From NCBI RefSeq assembly GCF_027530345.1, contig NZ_JAPZQK010000002.1, forward strand, positions 1 to 64,000: a stretch of DNA of 64,000 nt, in the 5' to 3' direction. The stretch comes from Silanimonas sp. Its GTDB lineage: Bacteria; Pseudomonadota; Gammaproteobacteria; Xanthomonadales; Xanthomonadaceae. Below are positions 1-9,640 of the stretch, piece after piece. The notes beneath the pieces are model-generated. The model had not been told where the DNA came from and made no database searches. It saw only the letters and a list, made by a program, of their open reading frames with translations. The position numbers and the translations under genes were made by a program. Numbering within the stretch: position 1 is the first letter of the stretch; each line of letters starts with the position of its first letter.

Positions 1-182
1 CCGGCGGCGGGGTAAGTGCGTCCGCTGGACGGGGAAACCCGTCTGGCGGCGCGAAAAAACCGCGAAATACGGCCAGATTGACGCGATTTCGGCCTTCAGG
101 CCGCGAAATCACGAGGGTTTGGCGGGTTGTTCAGACCATCCTTAGGCGGGGCTTTTCGTTGTCCTGAGTCTGGACGGTGCTG

Positions 183-710
183 ATGCCGCATCTGATCAAG
201 CGACTTCTCTTTTCGCTCATATGTGCAGGGGGCGCGCTCGCCTTGATCACGTTTCCTGTCGTTGACTTGTTCATGCCATCCAGAAAGGAGCTCGAGGATG
301 CCTTTTGGATCTTTCCGGGTCTTTTCCTCTTGCCGATCGCCATCTTCTTTATCGCCTGGCTGGTCATCGCGGGCACCGGGGCGCTTCTGGTAGGACTGTT
401 GGCGTATTGCGTATTCCCGCTTCTTGGGCCGCTGACCGCGCACTTTCGCGGAACGGCCGTTCAGGCGTATTGGGTGGTCAGAGACGACGCCCTCGAGGCG
501 AAGGACTGGAACACTGTCCTGCAGGCGTTTCCGGATGCTGCGTCAAGGGCTCACTGGATACCAACGGTTCCGGATGACCTTCCGGAGGAATTCCATCCTC
601 AGCCCGGCATCCGACTTCCCTACTCGGCAGAGAATCTCCGCTTGGCGAGGAAGATCGCCAAGCTGCTGGATGGATACGTCCAGGAGAGGCGTGCACCTCT
701 CGATGGCTAG
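183..710 (+). CDS. Hypothetical inner-membrane protein
   Basis: A 175-residue protein that I do not recognise. The first 80 residues hold two or three hydrophobic stretches, roughly residues 8-28, 43-62 and 66-82, so it is probably an inner-membrane protein. The remaining 90 residues are soluble and contain no motif I can name. A GTG two codons upstream at 177 is an alternative start; neither has a strong Shine-Dalgarno sequence. It stands alone, running toward the minus-strand cysteine-repeat gene, with 185 bases between the two 3' ends. Base use is slightly less GC-rich than its neighbours over the first 300 bases, which may indicate a more recent arrival. No function is proposed. Confidence 0.6.
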   Translation: MPHLIKRLLFSLICAGGALALITFPVVDLFMPSRKELEDAFWIFPGLFLLPIAIFFIAWLVIAGTGALLVGLLAYCVFPLLGPLTAHFRGTAVQAYWVVRDDALEAKDWNTVLQAFPDAASRAHWIPTVPDDLPEEFHPQPGIRLPYSAENLRLARKIAKLLDGYVQERRAPLDG

Positions 711-895
711 CGCAACAGGGGCGCAAATCGAAGCGCTGCTCCAGCCGACGAAAGCAGAGCCTGCCAATGAGCGGAGCACCGCCCCGCTCGCCACCGCGAT
801 CCTGCTGGCCTAGGCAGTCTGTCCGCCATCGAGCAGCCTCATCGAGACCGCTGGGGCGCACCGAAGACCGCCGCATCGCGCAATGGCCGTTTTCC

Positions 896-1372
896 TCAAC
901 CTCCAGCCCGGCACGCTGCCCGGCGGTCCGGATCGCGAATGAACCCGCACTGGGATTCCCCGCCGCCGGTGCGGGCGCGGCAGTGGGCACGCAGGTCGTC
1001 GTCGCGGATGAAGCCGCACTGGCTCGATTCACCGTCCGTGGTGGCGCGACAGAAGGCGCGCTGGTCGGGATCGCGGATGAAGCCGCATTGGCTCCCACCG
1101 CCACCGGTCTCGGCCCGACAGCGCGAACGGAGGTCGGCATCGCCGATGAAGCCGCATTGGGATTCACTGCCTTCCTGCTTGGCCCGACAGTAGGCCCGCT
1201 GGTCGGCATCGCGGATGAAGCCGCACTCGCTGCTGCTTCCGTCGGCCTCCGCACGGCAGGCCGCGCGGCGATCCGGGTCCTTGATGAAGCCGCATTCCGA
1301 CGAGCGGGCCTGAAGCCCCGACGCGGCGAGGAGGGCCAGCCAGAGCGGCAGGAAGGCGAGACGGAAGCGCAT
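896..1372 (-). CDS. Secreted protein of six 23-residue cysteine-pair repeats
   Basis: A 158-residue protein with a clear Sec signal peptide (residues 1-22, likely cleaved after LQA). The whole mature chain is six tandem copies of a 23-residue unit with the core CGFIRDxDxRxxCRA and a Ser/Gly/Glu-rich linker. The first cysteine of each unit falls at 27, 50, 73, 96, 119 and 142, and the second twelve residues later, giving 12 cysteines. Such spacing suits one disulfide or one metal site per unit in the periplasm or outside the cell. I cannot assign a function. It is divergent from the VWA lipoprotein gene, with only 88 bases between the two starts, so the two may share control. The 69-base DNA period keeps the opposite strand open, but that reading has no signal peptide. 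Confidence 0.75.
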   Translation of the reverse strand: MRFRLAFLPLWLALLAASGLQARSSECGFIKDPDRRAACRAEADGSSSECGFIRDADQRAYCRAKQEGSESQCGFIGDADLRSRCRAETGGGGSQCGFIRDPDQRAFCRATTDGESSQCGFIRDDDLRAHCRARTGGGESQCGFIRDPDRRAACRAGG

Positions 1373-1460
1373 GCGCGGAGCCTGCGCCCGAGCGCGGGCG
1401 GCTTCAACCCCGTTCCTTCGCTTCGGGCGTTGAAGCCGTCACCCACCCCGGAGCCACGCC

Positions 1461-3263
1461 ATGTCGACCCGTCCCAACCGCACCGCCCAAACCCTGCTCG
1501 CGACCGCCGTTCTGCTGGCCCTCTCGGGCTGCCGCTCCTCCAACGAGGTCGCCAGCACGCCACCGCCCGAGGAACCGGCCGTCCTGCAAGAGCGCAGCCG
1601 CGAACAGGAATCCCGGCGGCTAGAATCGTTGGTCGTGAACGGCGCACGGGTCCGCAGCGCCGGAGCGAACGCCATCGCCGACGTCGCCTACGCGCCCGCC
1701 CCGCCCCCCGCACCGCCTGCGCCCTCCGCCCAGTTGGGCTTCGCCGCGCCGTCCGTGGCCGCGCCGGCCGCGGATTTCGCCGCGCTTCCCGAGGCCAATA
1801 CCGAGCGCTATGCCGATGTGCCACCGAACCCGGTGCAGCGCGTGGCCGAGCAGCCGGTCTCGACCTTCAGCATCGACGTGGACACAGGCAGCTACAGCAA
1901 CCTGCGCCGCATGATCGGCTGGGGCCAGCGCCCGCCCGCCGACGCAGTGCGCGTCGAAGAACTGCTCAACTACTTCGACTACGCCGACGAAGCGCCCGCC
2001 TCGCGAAGCCAGCCGTTCGCGGTGCACACGGAGGTGGCCCCCGCACCATGGAACGCCCGCCGCCTGCTGATGCGCGTCGCCTTGAAGGCCTACGAGGTGC
2101 CGGCCACCGAGCTGCCGCCCAGCAACCTGGTCTTCCTCGTCGACACCAGCGGTTCGATGCAGGACGCCGACAAGCTTCCGCTGGTGAAGCAGGCCCTGCG
2201 CGAACTGGTGCTGCAAATGCGCCCACAGGACCGCATCGCCCTGGTCGTCTACGCGGGTAGCGCCGGCCTCGTGTTGCCGCCCACCTCCGGTGCCGAACGC
2301 GCCACGATCCTGGAAGCCCTGGATCGCCTCGAAGCCGGCGGTTCCACCAATGGCGGCGCCGGCATCGAACTCGCTTACCGCATCGCCCGCGAGGCGAAGA
2401 TCGACGGCGGCGTGAACCGCATCGTGCTGGCCACCGACGGTGACTTCAACGTCGGAACCACGGACCAGACCACGCTCGAGGCTTTCGTCGCCGAACAGCG
2501 CAAGCACGGCATCGCCCTGTCAACGCTCGGCTTCGGACAGGGCAACTACAACGACGCGATGGCCGAGCAGCTCGCGAACATCGGCGACGGCAACCATGCC
2601 TACATCGACAGCCCACGCGAGGCACGCAAGGTGCTGCGCGACGAAATGGCCGGCACCCTGCTGACCGTCGCCAAGGACGTGAAGATCCAGGTCGAGTTCA
2701 ATCCGGCGCAGGTGGCCGAGTACCGCCTCGTCGGCTACGAGAACCGCCAGCTGAAGCGCGAGGACTTCGCCAACGACGCGGTCGATGCTGGCGAGATCGG
2801 CGCGGGCCACGACGTGACGGCCCTTTACGAGATCGCGCTGGTGGGCAGCGGCGGGGAATGGAACGCGCCGCTGAAGTACGCCGCCGGAGCACGCACGCCT
2901 GCCACCGGTGCCGCGGGCGAGTTGGCCACCGTGCGCCTTCGGTACAAGGCGCCGGAAGGCGGCGCGAGCCGACTGCTGGAGCGCCCGGTCCGCCGCGCCG
3001 ACATAGCCACCACGGCATCGCCCGCACTGCAGTGGGCCGCCGCCGTGACGGCCTACGGCGAGCGCCTGCGCGGCGGTGAGGCGCTGGGCGGTGCAGGCTG
3101 GCCGGAGGTGGCTCGCTGGGTTGATGCGGCCTTCGCTGCCGCGCCGGACGCGCGCGATGCCGCCAGCCGCGACGAACTGCGTCGGATGGTGCGACAGGCC
3201 GCGACGCTCGACGGCGAATCCCTGCCAGAGGCCGAACGGCCTGCGCTGGCAGTGTCCGAATGA
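1461..3263 (+). CDS. VWA-domain lipoprotein (YfbK type)
   Basis: A 600-residue lipoprotein: the signal peptide ends in LSGC with the lipidated Cys24. After a low-complexity Ala/Pro linker comes the von Willebrand precursor-type domain (about residues 115-215). A VWA domain follows with the metal-ion-dependent adhesion motif DTSGS at 228-232, and then a C-terminal DUF3520-like region (about 410-595). This is the YfbK architecture. The protein should be tethered to the membrane facing the periplasm and bind a protein partner through a divalent metal; the partner is unknown. It is followed after 25 bases by an ECF sigma factor and its anti-sigma factor, an arrangement I associate with Xanthomonad genomes, so it probably takes part in the same envelope response. 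Confidence 0.9.
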   Translation: MSTRPNRTAQTLLATAVLLALSGCRSSNEVASTPPPEEPAVLQERSREQESRRLESLVVNGARVRSAGANAIADVAYAPAPPPAPPAPSAQLGFAAPSVAAPAADFAALPEANTERYADVPPNPVQRVAEQPVSTFSIDVDTGSYSNLRRMIGWGQRPPADAVRVEELLNYFDYADEAPASRSQPFAVHTEVAPAPWNARRLLMRVALKAYEVPATELPPSNLVFLVDTSGSMQDADKLPLVKQALRELVLQMRPQDRIALVVYAGSAGLVLPPTSGAERATILEALDRLEAGGSTNGGAGIELAYRIAREAKIDGGVNRIVLATDGDFNVGTTDQTTLEAFVAEQRKHGIALSTLGFGQGNYNDAMAEQLANIGDGNHAYIDSPREARKVLRDEMAGTLLTVAKDVKIQVEFNPAQVAEYRLVGYENRQLKREDFANDAVDAGEIGAGHDVTALYEIALVGSGGEWNAPLKYAAGARTPATGAAGELATVRLRYKAPEGGASRLLERPVRRADIATTASPALQWAAAVTAYGERLRGGEALGGAGWPEVARWVDAAFAAAPDARDAASRDELRRMVRQAATLDGESLPEAERPALAVSE

Positions 3264-3288
3264 GGCGAATTCGCCTACGCTCCCGAGC

Positions 3289-3882
3289 ATGGATGCCGAG
3301 CGCAGCGACGAAGCCTTGATGCTGGCCTATGCGGCCGGCGAGGCCGAGGCCTTCGAGCCGCTGTACGCGCGCCACCGCGGCCCGCTGTTCCGTTTCATCC
3401 TCCGCCAGGTGCGCGTGCAGGCCACGGCGGAGGAGCTCTTCCAGGACGTCTGGCAGAAGGTGGTCACCGCGCGCGACCGCTACCGGCCCGAGGCGAAGTT
3501 CAGCACCTGGCTGTACCAGATCGCGACGAACCGGCTCACCGACCACTGGCGTGCGGCGACGCACCGCCCGATGGCCAGCGAAGACGACATGGCGCGGCTG
3601 GAGCGCGAGGCCGATCCGGAAACGCCCGAGCACACGCTCTCCGTCTTCGAGGAACGCCGCCGCCTGCAGCGCGCCCTCGAAGCCCTGCCCCCCGACCAGC
3701 GCGAAGTCGTGGTGCTGCGGCTGGAGCAGGAGCTCTCGCTGGAGGCGATCGGCGAGATCACCGGCGCGGGCCGCGAAACCGTGAAATCGCGGCTGCGCTA
3801 TGCGATGGACAAACTGAGAGCCCGCCTGGGCGGCCAACGCGATGGCCCCGAGGCGCAAGCCGCGACAGGATCGAACCGATGA
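3289..3882 (+). CDS. ECF-type RNA polymerase sigma factor
   Basis: A 197-residue extracytoplasmic-function sigma factor. Region 2 lies around residues 20-90, with the AEELFQDVWQKVV and FSTWLYQIATNRLTDHWR segments. Region 4 (about 125-180) holds the helix-turn-helix LSLEAIGEITGAGRETVKSRL. The ATG at 3289 is chosen because it gives the usual short N-terminus before region 2; the frame stays open upstream into the VWA gene, but that part does not look like protein. Its stop overlaps the start of the next gene (ATGA), so sigma and anti-sigma are translationally coupled. It is distinct from the RpoE at 25494-26072; the target promoters cannot be read from this window. Confidence 0.93.
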   Translation: MDAERSDEALMLAYAAGEAEAFEPLYARHRGPLFRFILRQVRVQATAEELFQDVWQKVVTARDRYRPEAKFSTWLYQIATNRLTDHWRAATHRPMASEDDMARLEREADPETPEHTLSVFEERRRLQRALEALPPDQREVVVLRLEQELSLEAIGEITGAGRETVKSRLRYAMDKLRARLGGQRDGPEAQAATGSNR

Positions 3883-4811
3883 GCACCGACCGCCACGACC
3901 CGCTGGACGCCGACGAGCGCGAGCTCGCCCGCGTGCTGCGCGCGCTGCCGGCCGGCGAACCGCCGTCGGCCCTCGATGCGCGCATCCTCGCGATGGCGCG
4001 CGATGCCGTCGTCACCACGCCGGCGCAGAAGGACGAGGCGCAACCGCGCGCGCGCCGCGCGCCGCGCATCGCCTGGGGCTTGGGCGTGGCCGCGAGCTGC
4101 GTCTTCGCCGCCGGCCTCGTGTGGCGCATGGGCGGTTTCGGCACCGAGTCCTTCGACCTCGTCGGCACCGAACTGCGCGAGGAAGTGGCACCGAGCGCGG
4201 CGAATGCCGAGCCCGACGTGCAGCCTGCCGCGCCGCTGCCGCCCGCGCCGGAGGAGCACATCAGCGTGGAAATCGGCGTGGCGGCGACACCCGCGCGCAC
4301 GATCGCACCGCCACCGCCGCCTCCCCCGCCGATGGAAGCGCCCGCTCCGCAGGCGGCCGTTGCCAGCGCGCCTGCCGCGCCGCCACCGGCACCTCCAGCG
4401 CTACCCGCGCCAGCGGCACCGGCAGCCATGGCCGAAGCACGACCCGAAGCCGAGCGCGCCCGCGAGCAGTCGACGATGCGCATGGCGCCCGCGCCTGCCC
4501 CCGCGGCAGCTCCCGGCGGATCACTGGCGGACGACGCGGCGGACGAATCCGCCTCCCTCGAAAGCATCACCGTGTTCGGCTCGCGCGTGGCTGGCGTCGA
4601 CGCCGCCACCGTGGTGTCGGAAGACAGCAAGGCCGGGCCACAGACGTGGATCCAGCGCATCCGCGCGCGCATCGATCGCGGCGACACCGAAGGCGCGCGG
4701 CAAAGCCTCGAAGGCTTCATCGAACGCTACCCGCGCAAGCCCTTGCCGCAGGACCTGATCGACTTCGGCCAGGCGGCCGGCATCGACGGCCTCTCCCGCG
4801 ACGACGAGTGA
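3879..4811 (+). CDS. Proline-rich transmembrane anti-sigma factor
   Basis: A 310-residue protein translationally coupled to the ECF sigma factor. The cytoplasmic N-terminus (1-62) would bind sigma, and one membrane segment spans about residues 63-82. A long Pro/Ala-rich periplasmic linker follows (about 105-220, including eight consecutive prolines). At 228-236 stands ESITVFGSR, which looks like the TonB-box/plug start of outer-membrane TonB-dependent receptors in this group. The C-terminal part (about 255-310) is helical, with the pattern WIQRIRARIDRGDTEGA...ERYPRKPLP seen in Xanthomonad anti-sigma factors. The role as anti-sigma factor is inferred from position and topology; no zinc-binding anti-sigma motif is present. 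Confidence 0.75.
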   Translation: MSTDRHDPLDADERELARVLRALPAGEPPSALDARILAMARDAVVTTPAQKDEAQPRARRAPRIAWGLGVAASCVFAAGLVWRMGGFGTESFDLVGTELREEVAPSAANAEPDVQPAAPLPPAPEEHISVEIGVAATPARTIAPPPPPPPPMEAPAPQAAVASAPAAPPPAPPALPAPAAPAAMAEARPEAERAREQSTMRMAPAPAPAAAPGGSLADDAADESASLESITVFGSRVAGVDAATVVSEDSKAGPQTWIQRIRARIDRGDTEGARQSLEGFIERYPRKPLPQDLIDFGQAAGIDGLSRDDE

Positions 4812-5404
4812 GCGCGCCCCGCGAAACGCTGGCCGGGCCGGCCGAGGCGATGCTCGAGGTGAAGAAAAGCCGGCACCTCGCCCGCGCCGAGCCGGTCGAT
4901 TCCCCGCAGGCCGCCCTCGCCTTCATCGAACGCGTTTCCGTGCCAGAGGCCACCCACAACTGCTGGGCCTATCGCATCGGCGCCGCCTACCGCTTCAGCG
5001 ATGACGGCGAACCGGCCGGCACCGCCGGCAAACCCATCCTCGCCGCCATCGACGGGCAAGGGCTCGATGGCATCGCCGTCGTGGTCACCCGCTGGTTCGG
5101 CGGTATCAAGCTCGGCGCCGGCGGGTTGGTGCGCGCCTACGGCGGTGCCGCGGCCGAGGCCCTGCGCACCGCGCCGCGGAAGGCCATCGTCCACTGGGAA
5201 TCGCTGGTCGTGCAGGTCGGATTCGGCCACGTGCAGGCCCTGCATGCGGCGTTGGCGGCCTTCGGTGCCGTGAAGGGCGAGGAACAATTCGACGCCGAAG
5301 GCCTGCGGATCAGCTGTGACCTGCCGAACGACGCCGTCGAGGCCTTCGAGGAGCGCCTGCGGGACGCCACCCGTGGGCTGTCGCGGGTCTTCCGCGAACG
5401 CTGA
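4808..5404 (+). CDS. yigZ: YigZ/IMPACT family protein
   Basis: A 198-residue protein of the YigZ/IMPACT family (UPF0029 N-terminal domain plus the C-terminal DUF1949 ferredoxin-like domain). The signature is clear: KKSRHLARAEPV near the start, the segment SDDGEPAGTAGKPIL, and VTRWFGGIKLGAGGLVRAYG. Family members bind ribosomes or nucleic acid; in eukaryotes IMPACT blocks Gcn1-Gcn2 signalling, while the bacterial role is poorly defined. The GTG start at 4808 overlaps the anti-sigma stop (GTGA) and gives the normal family N-terminus. An in-frame ATG at 4850 is possible but would shorten it by 14 residues. Its tie to the sigma operon is probably only transcriptional. Confidence 0.92.
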   Translation: MSAPRETLAGPAEAMLEVKKSRHLARAEPVDSPQAALAFIERVSVPEATHNCWAYRIGAAYRFSDDGEPAGTAGKPILAAIDGQGLDGIAVVVTRWFGGIKLGAGGLVRAYGGAAAEALRTAPRKAIVHWESLVVQVGFGHVQALHAALAAFGAVKGEEQFDAEGLRISCDLPNDAVEAFEERLRDATRGLSRVFRER

Positions 5405-5436
5405 GCCCGCGCCCGGGGCAATGCGACAATGGCGGC

Positions 5437-7254
<1,818 letters not shown>

Positions 7255-7265
7255 CAGTGGCCCCG

Positions 7266-8318
7266 ATGTTCGACGCCTCCCTGTCCGACGCCGATCGACT
7301 GGCCCGCGCCCTCGGCGCGATGGCCGCCCTCGCCGAACTCCGCGGTCGCCCCGCCGACGTACTGCCCCGCCTGCTGGCCGAGCTGAAGGACGCTTGCGGC
7401 GCCGACGGCTTGGCCTTCGAACGGCGCGAGGGCGATGAACTCGTGCATGTCGCCACTGTCGGCAGTTTCGCCACCCTTGTCGGCTCGCGCGGTGGCGTGA
7501 CCGGCAGCCTCGGCGGTTCGGCCCTGCTCAGCCGCAACGTGGCCCTCGCCCCCGACACGATGACCGACGCGCGCGTCGATCGCAGCCTGTGCCTGCGCAG
7601 CGAATCGGCGGCACTCGTCGCCGTTCCCGTCGATGTCTCCGGCACGCCGGCCGGCGTACTCATGGCCGGCTGGCGCACGGCGCACGGCTACTCCGACGCC
7701 GCGGTGAACCTGTTGCGCATCGGCGCGGGCATCATCGCCGCGAGTGTCGCGCGCACGCTGCTCGCTGATCGCCCCGAAGACCCTGAGCGCCTGCTCGCCG
7801 GCGCGTTCTCGCAGACGAGCCACCGCGAAGCCGGCGAGCGTCGCCATGGCGACCTCGACGTCCTCACCGGCCTGCTCAAGCTGGAACCCTTCCAGACGGC
7901 GCTGAGCACCAGCGCGGCCCACTGGTCGCCCAGCCAGAACAGCGCCGTGCTCTTCATCGACCTCGATCGCTTCCACCGCATCAACGAGGCGCATGGCCAC
8001 GCGGTGGGCGACACCGTGCTGCAGCGCGTGGCGGACGTGCTTCACCGCTGCACCCGCGGCCACGACATCGTGGCGCGCCTCGGCGATGACGACTTCGCCG
8101 TGCTGCTGAACCGCCTGTCGAACCCCGAACTGCAGGCCGCCGTCGCCGCCGAGCGCATCATCGATGCCGTGCTCGCCGACAACCTCACCAACGAAACGAT
8201 GCCGCGCATCGAGCTGTGCATCGGTGCGGCACTGATCGACCGCGCCGGCCTCAACGCCGAGCGCGTGATGCGCGACGCCGAGCACGCGCTGCACGCGGAG
8301 AAAACCGACCGCCGCTGA
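7266..8318 (+). CDS. GAF domain protein with degenerate GGDEF domain
   Basis: A 350-residue cytoplasmic protein with no membrane segment. Residues about 20-170 resemble a GAF sensor domain; residues about 195-350 form a GGDEF (diguanylate cyclase) fold with the FIDLDRFHRINEAHGHAVGD metal-binding segment intact. The active-site signature is R271-L-G-D-D-D-F277 instead of RxGGDEF, so the second Gly is Asp and the Glu is Asp. This probably abolishes or weakens cyclic-di-GMP synthesis. No RxxD inhibitory site precedes it. It may serve as a GTP or c-di-GMP sensor. The ATG at 7266 is preferred; a TTG at 7251 overlaps the exporter stop and is possible. Confidence 0.85.
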   Translation: MFDASLSDADRLARALGAMAALAELRGRPADVLPRLLAELKDACGADGLAFERREGDELVHVATVGSFATLVGSRGGVTGSLGGSALLSRNVALAPDTMTDARVDRSLCLRSESAALVAVPVDVSGTPAGVLMAGWRTAHGYSDAAVNLLRIGAGIIAASVARTLLADRPEDPERLLAGAFSQTSHREAGERRHGDLDVLTGLLKLEPFQTALSTSAAHWSPSQNSAVLFIDLDRFHRINEAHGHAVGDTVLQRVADVLHRCTRGHDIVARLGDDDFAVLLNRLSNPELQAAVAAERIIDAVLADNLTNETMPRIELCIGAALIDRAGLNAERVMRDAEHALHAEKTDRR

Positions 8319-8334
8319 GCGCGGAAGCTCAGCG
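8313..8334. terminator. Hairpin spanning two convergent stop codons
   Basis: CGCTGAGC, six bases, GCTCAGCG: a perfect 8-bp stem that contains the stop codon of the GGDEF-type gene on one arm and that of the FAD monooxygenase on the other. It has no T-run on either side, so it may act only as a 3'-end stabiliser or a weak bidirectional terminator. Confidence 0.4.
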
Positions 8335-9615
8335 CGGGATCGCGGGGTCCCCACTGCCTGCCATGGACAGCGCCTCGAGTAGACCCTCGGGCAACGCATG
8401 CCGCCCCAGCCAGCCCCGCTGCGTGCCCGTCAAAACGCGCAGCATCTGGCCGCGCCCGCCCGGCAGGCGGCCCATCGGCACGAACAGCGCGTCGCGAAGC
8501 GCCGCGATGGTGTCCTGCTCACCTTGGAAGACCGGCGTCAGCCAGCGGCTCCAGAACTGGTAGATCCCGACATGGCGACGGCGCTCGTCGGCGAAGGTGC
8601 GAAGAGCGGCATCGAGGGCCTTTGCGTCCGCGGGAGCAGTTTCCAGCATCGTCCGGAGCGCATAGCGCAGCGCGAGCGCGTCGAGCAGGGCCATGTTCAC
8701 GCCCTGCCCCAACTGCGGGCTCATCGCGTGGGCGGAATCGCCGCAGAACACCAAGCGGCCGCGATGCCAGGGGCCGTCGATCACGACGTCGCGGTAGGTC
8801 GCGCGGGCGAGCGTTCCCGCCTCGGAAATGCCGGCCACGAGTTCGGCCGCTTCCGGCCACAGCGCCGCGAGTTCCGCCTTCCACGCGTCGAGGCCCTCGC
8901 GTTCCCAGGCCTCGAAGGCCTCGCGCGGCAGGCTCCAGAAGAAGCTCAGCATCGGCCGCGCATCACCGGGCCGCGTGCCCACGGGCAGCACGCCGACCAT
9001 CTTGCGGGCCTGCCGATACCGCTGGCGAAGCTCGTTCGGATGCGCCCAACCGCGGTCCTCGCACAGGCACCACAGCGCGCCCCACGGATAGACGGCATCC
9101 ATCGACGCCACGCCCGCCATCGATTGGCGCAACGCCGAGTGCGCGCCATCGGCAGCGATCACCAGATGGAAAGGGCCGTGGCGCTGGCCGCGCGCGTCCA
9201 CCAGCGTACCGGTATCGTCGACGCGCTCGATCCGCGTCCCCGTGGTGATGCGGTCGTGGTCGGGCCAAGCCGCCCGCAGCGCCTCGAACAGCGCGCCGCG
9301 CTGCAGGCCCCAGCCGAACAGGCGGGCGTCGAGACCGACATAGCGCATGTCCATCACCGCGCGATGCCCGTCGCCGCGCGGCGTGTCGCCGAACAGGCGA
9401 TCGATGCGCCGACCATGCGCCATGACGGAATCGAGCAAGCCCATCTGCCAGAGCGCGCCCAGCCCGGTGGGCTGCAGCAGGAAGCCCGCGCCGACCGGTC
9501 GCGGCGCTTCGGCCTGTTCGAACACCTGCAGGCGATGACCGTCGCGCGAGAGCAGCACGGCCAAGGCCTGGCCGGCGGTGCCGTAGCCGACGATGGCGAT
9601 GTCGAGGGGCCTCAT
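8329..9615 (-). CDS. FAD-dependent monooxygenase (PHBH/UbiH-like)
   Basis: A 428-residue flavoprotein of the class A aromatic hydroxylase family. It has the dinucleotide fold VGYGTAG (residues 9-15), the DG motif in VIAADGAHS, and the flavin-binding GD motif FCGDSAHAMSPQLGQGVN. It would use NAD(P)H and oxygen to hydroxylate a small aromatic or a related compound. It does not look like a ubiquinone-pathway enzyme in its C-terminus, and it stands apart from ubi genes, so the substrate is open. It faces the GGDEF-type gene tail to tail with 10 bases between. Downstream of its start, 25 bases away, lies the end of the purine-salvage operon transcribed in the same direction. Confidence 0.87.
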   Translation of the reverse strand: MRPLDIAIVGYGTAGQALAVLLSRDGHRLQVFEQAEAPRPVGAGFLLQPTGLGALWQMGLLDSVMAHGRRIDRLFGDTPRGDGHRAVMDMRYVGLDARLFGWGLQRGALFEALRAAWPDHDRITTGTRIERVDDTGTLVDARGQRHGPFHLVIAADGAHSALRQSMAGVASMDAVYPWGALWCLCEDRGWAHPNELRQRYRQARKMVGVLPVGTRPGDARPMLSFFWSLPREAFEAWEREGLDAWKAELAALWPEAAELVAGISEAGTLARATYRDVVIDGPWHRGRLVFCGDSAHAMSPQLGQGVNMALLDALALRYALRTMLETAPADAKALDAALRTFADERRRHVGIYQFWSRWLTPVFQGEQDTIAALRDALFVPMGRLPGGRGQMLRVLTGTQRGWLGRHALPEGLLEALSMAGSGDPAIPR

Positions 9616-9640
9616 GCGCGTCGGGGGCCGCGATCGAGGC

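Noticed and set aside
85-110. Imperfect inverted repeat (GATTTCGGCC ... GGCCGCGAAATC) before the first gene
   Set aside because: Two-base mismatch in spacing, no T-run and no gene context on the left; too weak to call a terminator or operator.
930-1310. A 69-base tandem repeat that could suggest a CRISPR or satellite array
   Set aside because: The period equals 23 codons, copies diverge mainly at variable codons, no spacer/repeat division exists and the frame encodes a signal-peptide protein.
478-1824. A 448-residue open frame on the minus strand covering the gap and the VWA gene start
   Set aside because: It is Arg/Ala/Pro-rich third-position shadow sequence, overlaps the real Cys-repeat and VWA genes, and has no domain.
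3842-4807. Long open frame in front of yigZ, overlapping the sigma and anti-sigma genes
   Set aside because: Only the part from GTG 4808 is YigZ-like; the rest is Arg-rich shadow sequence.
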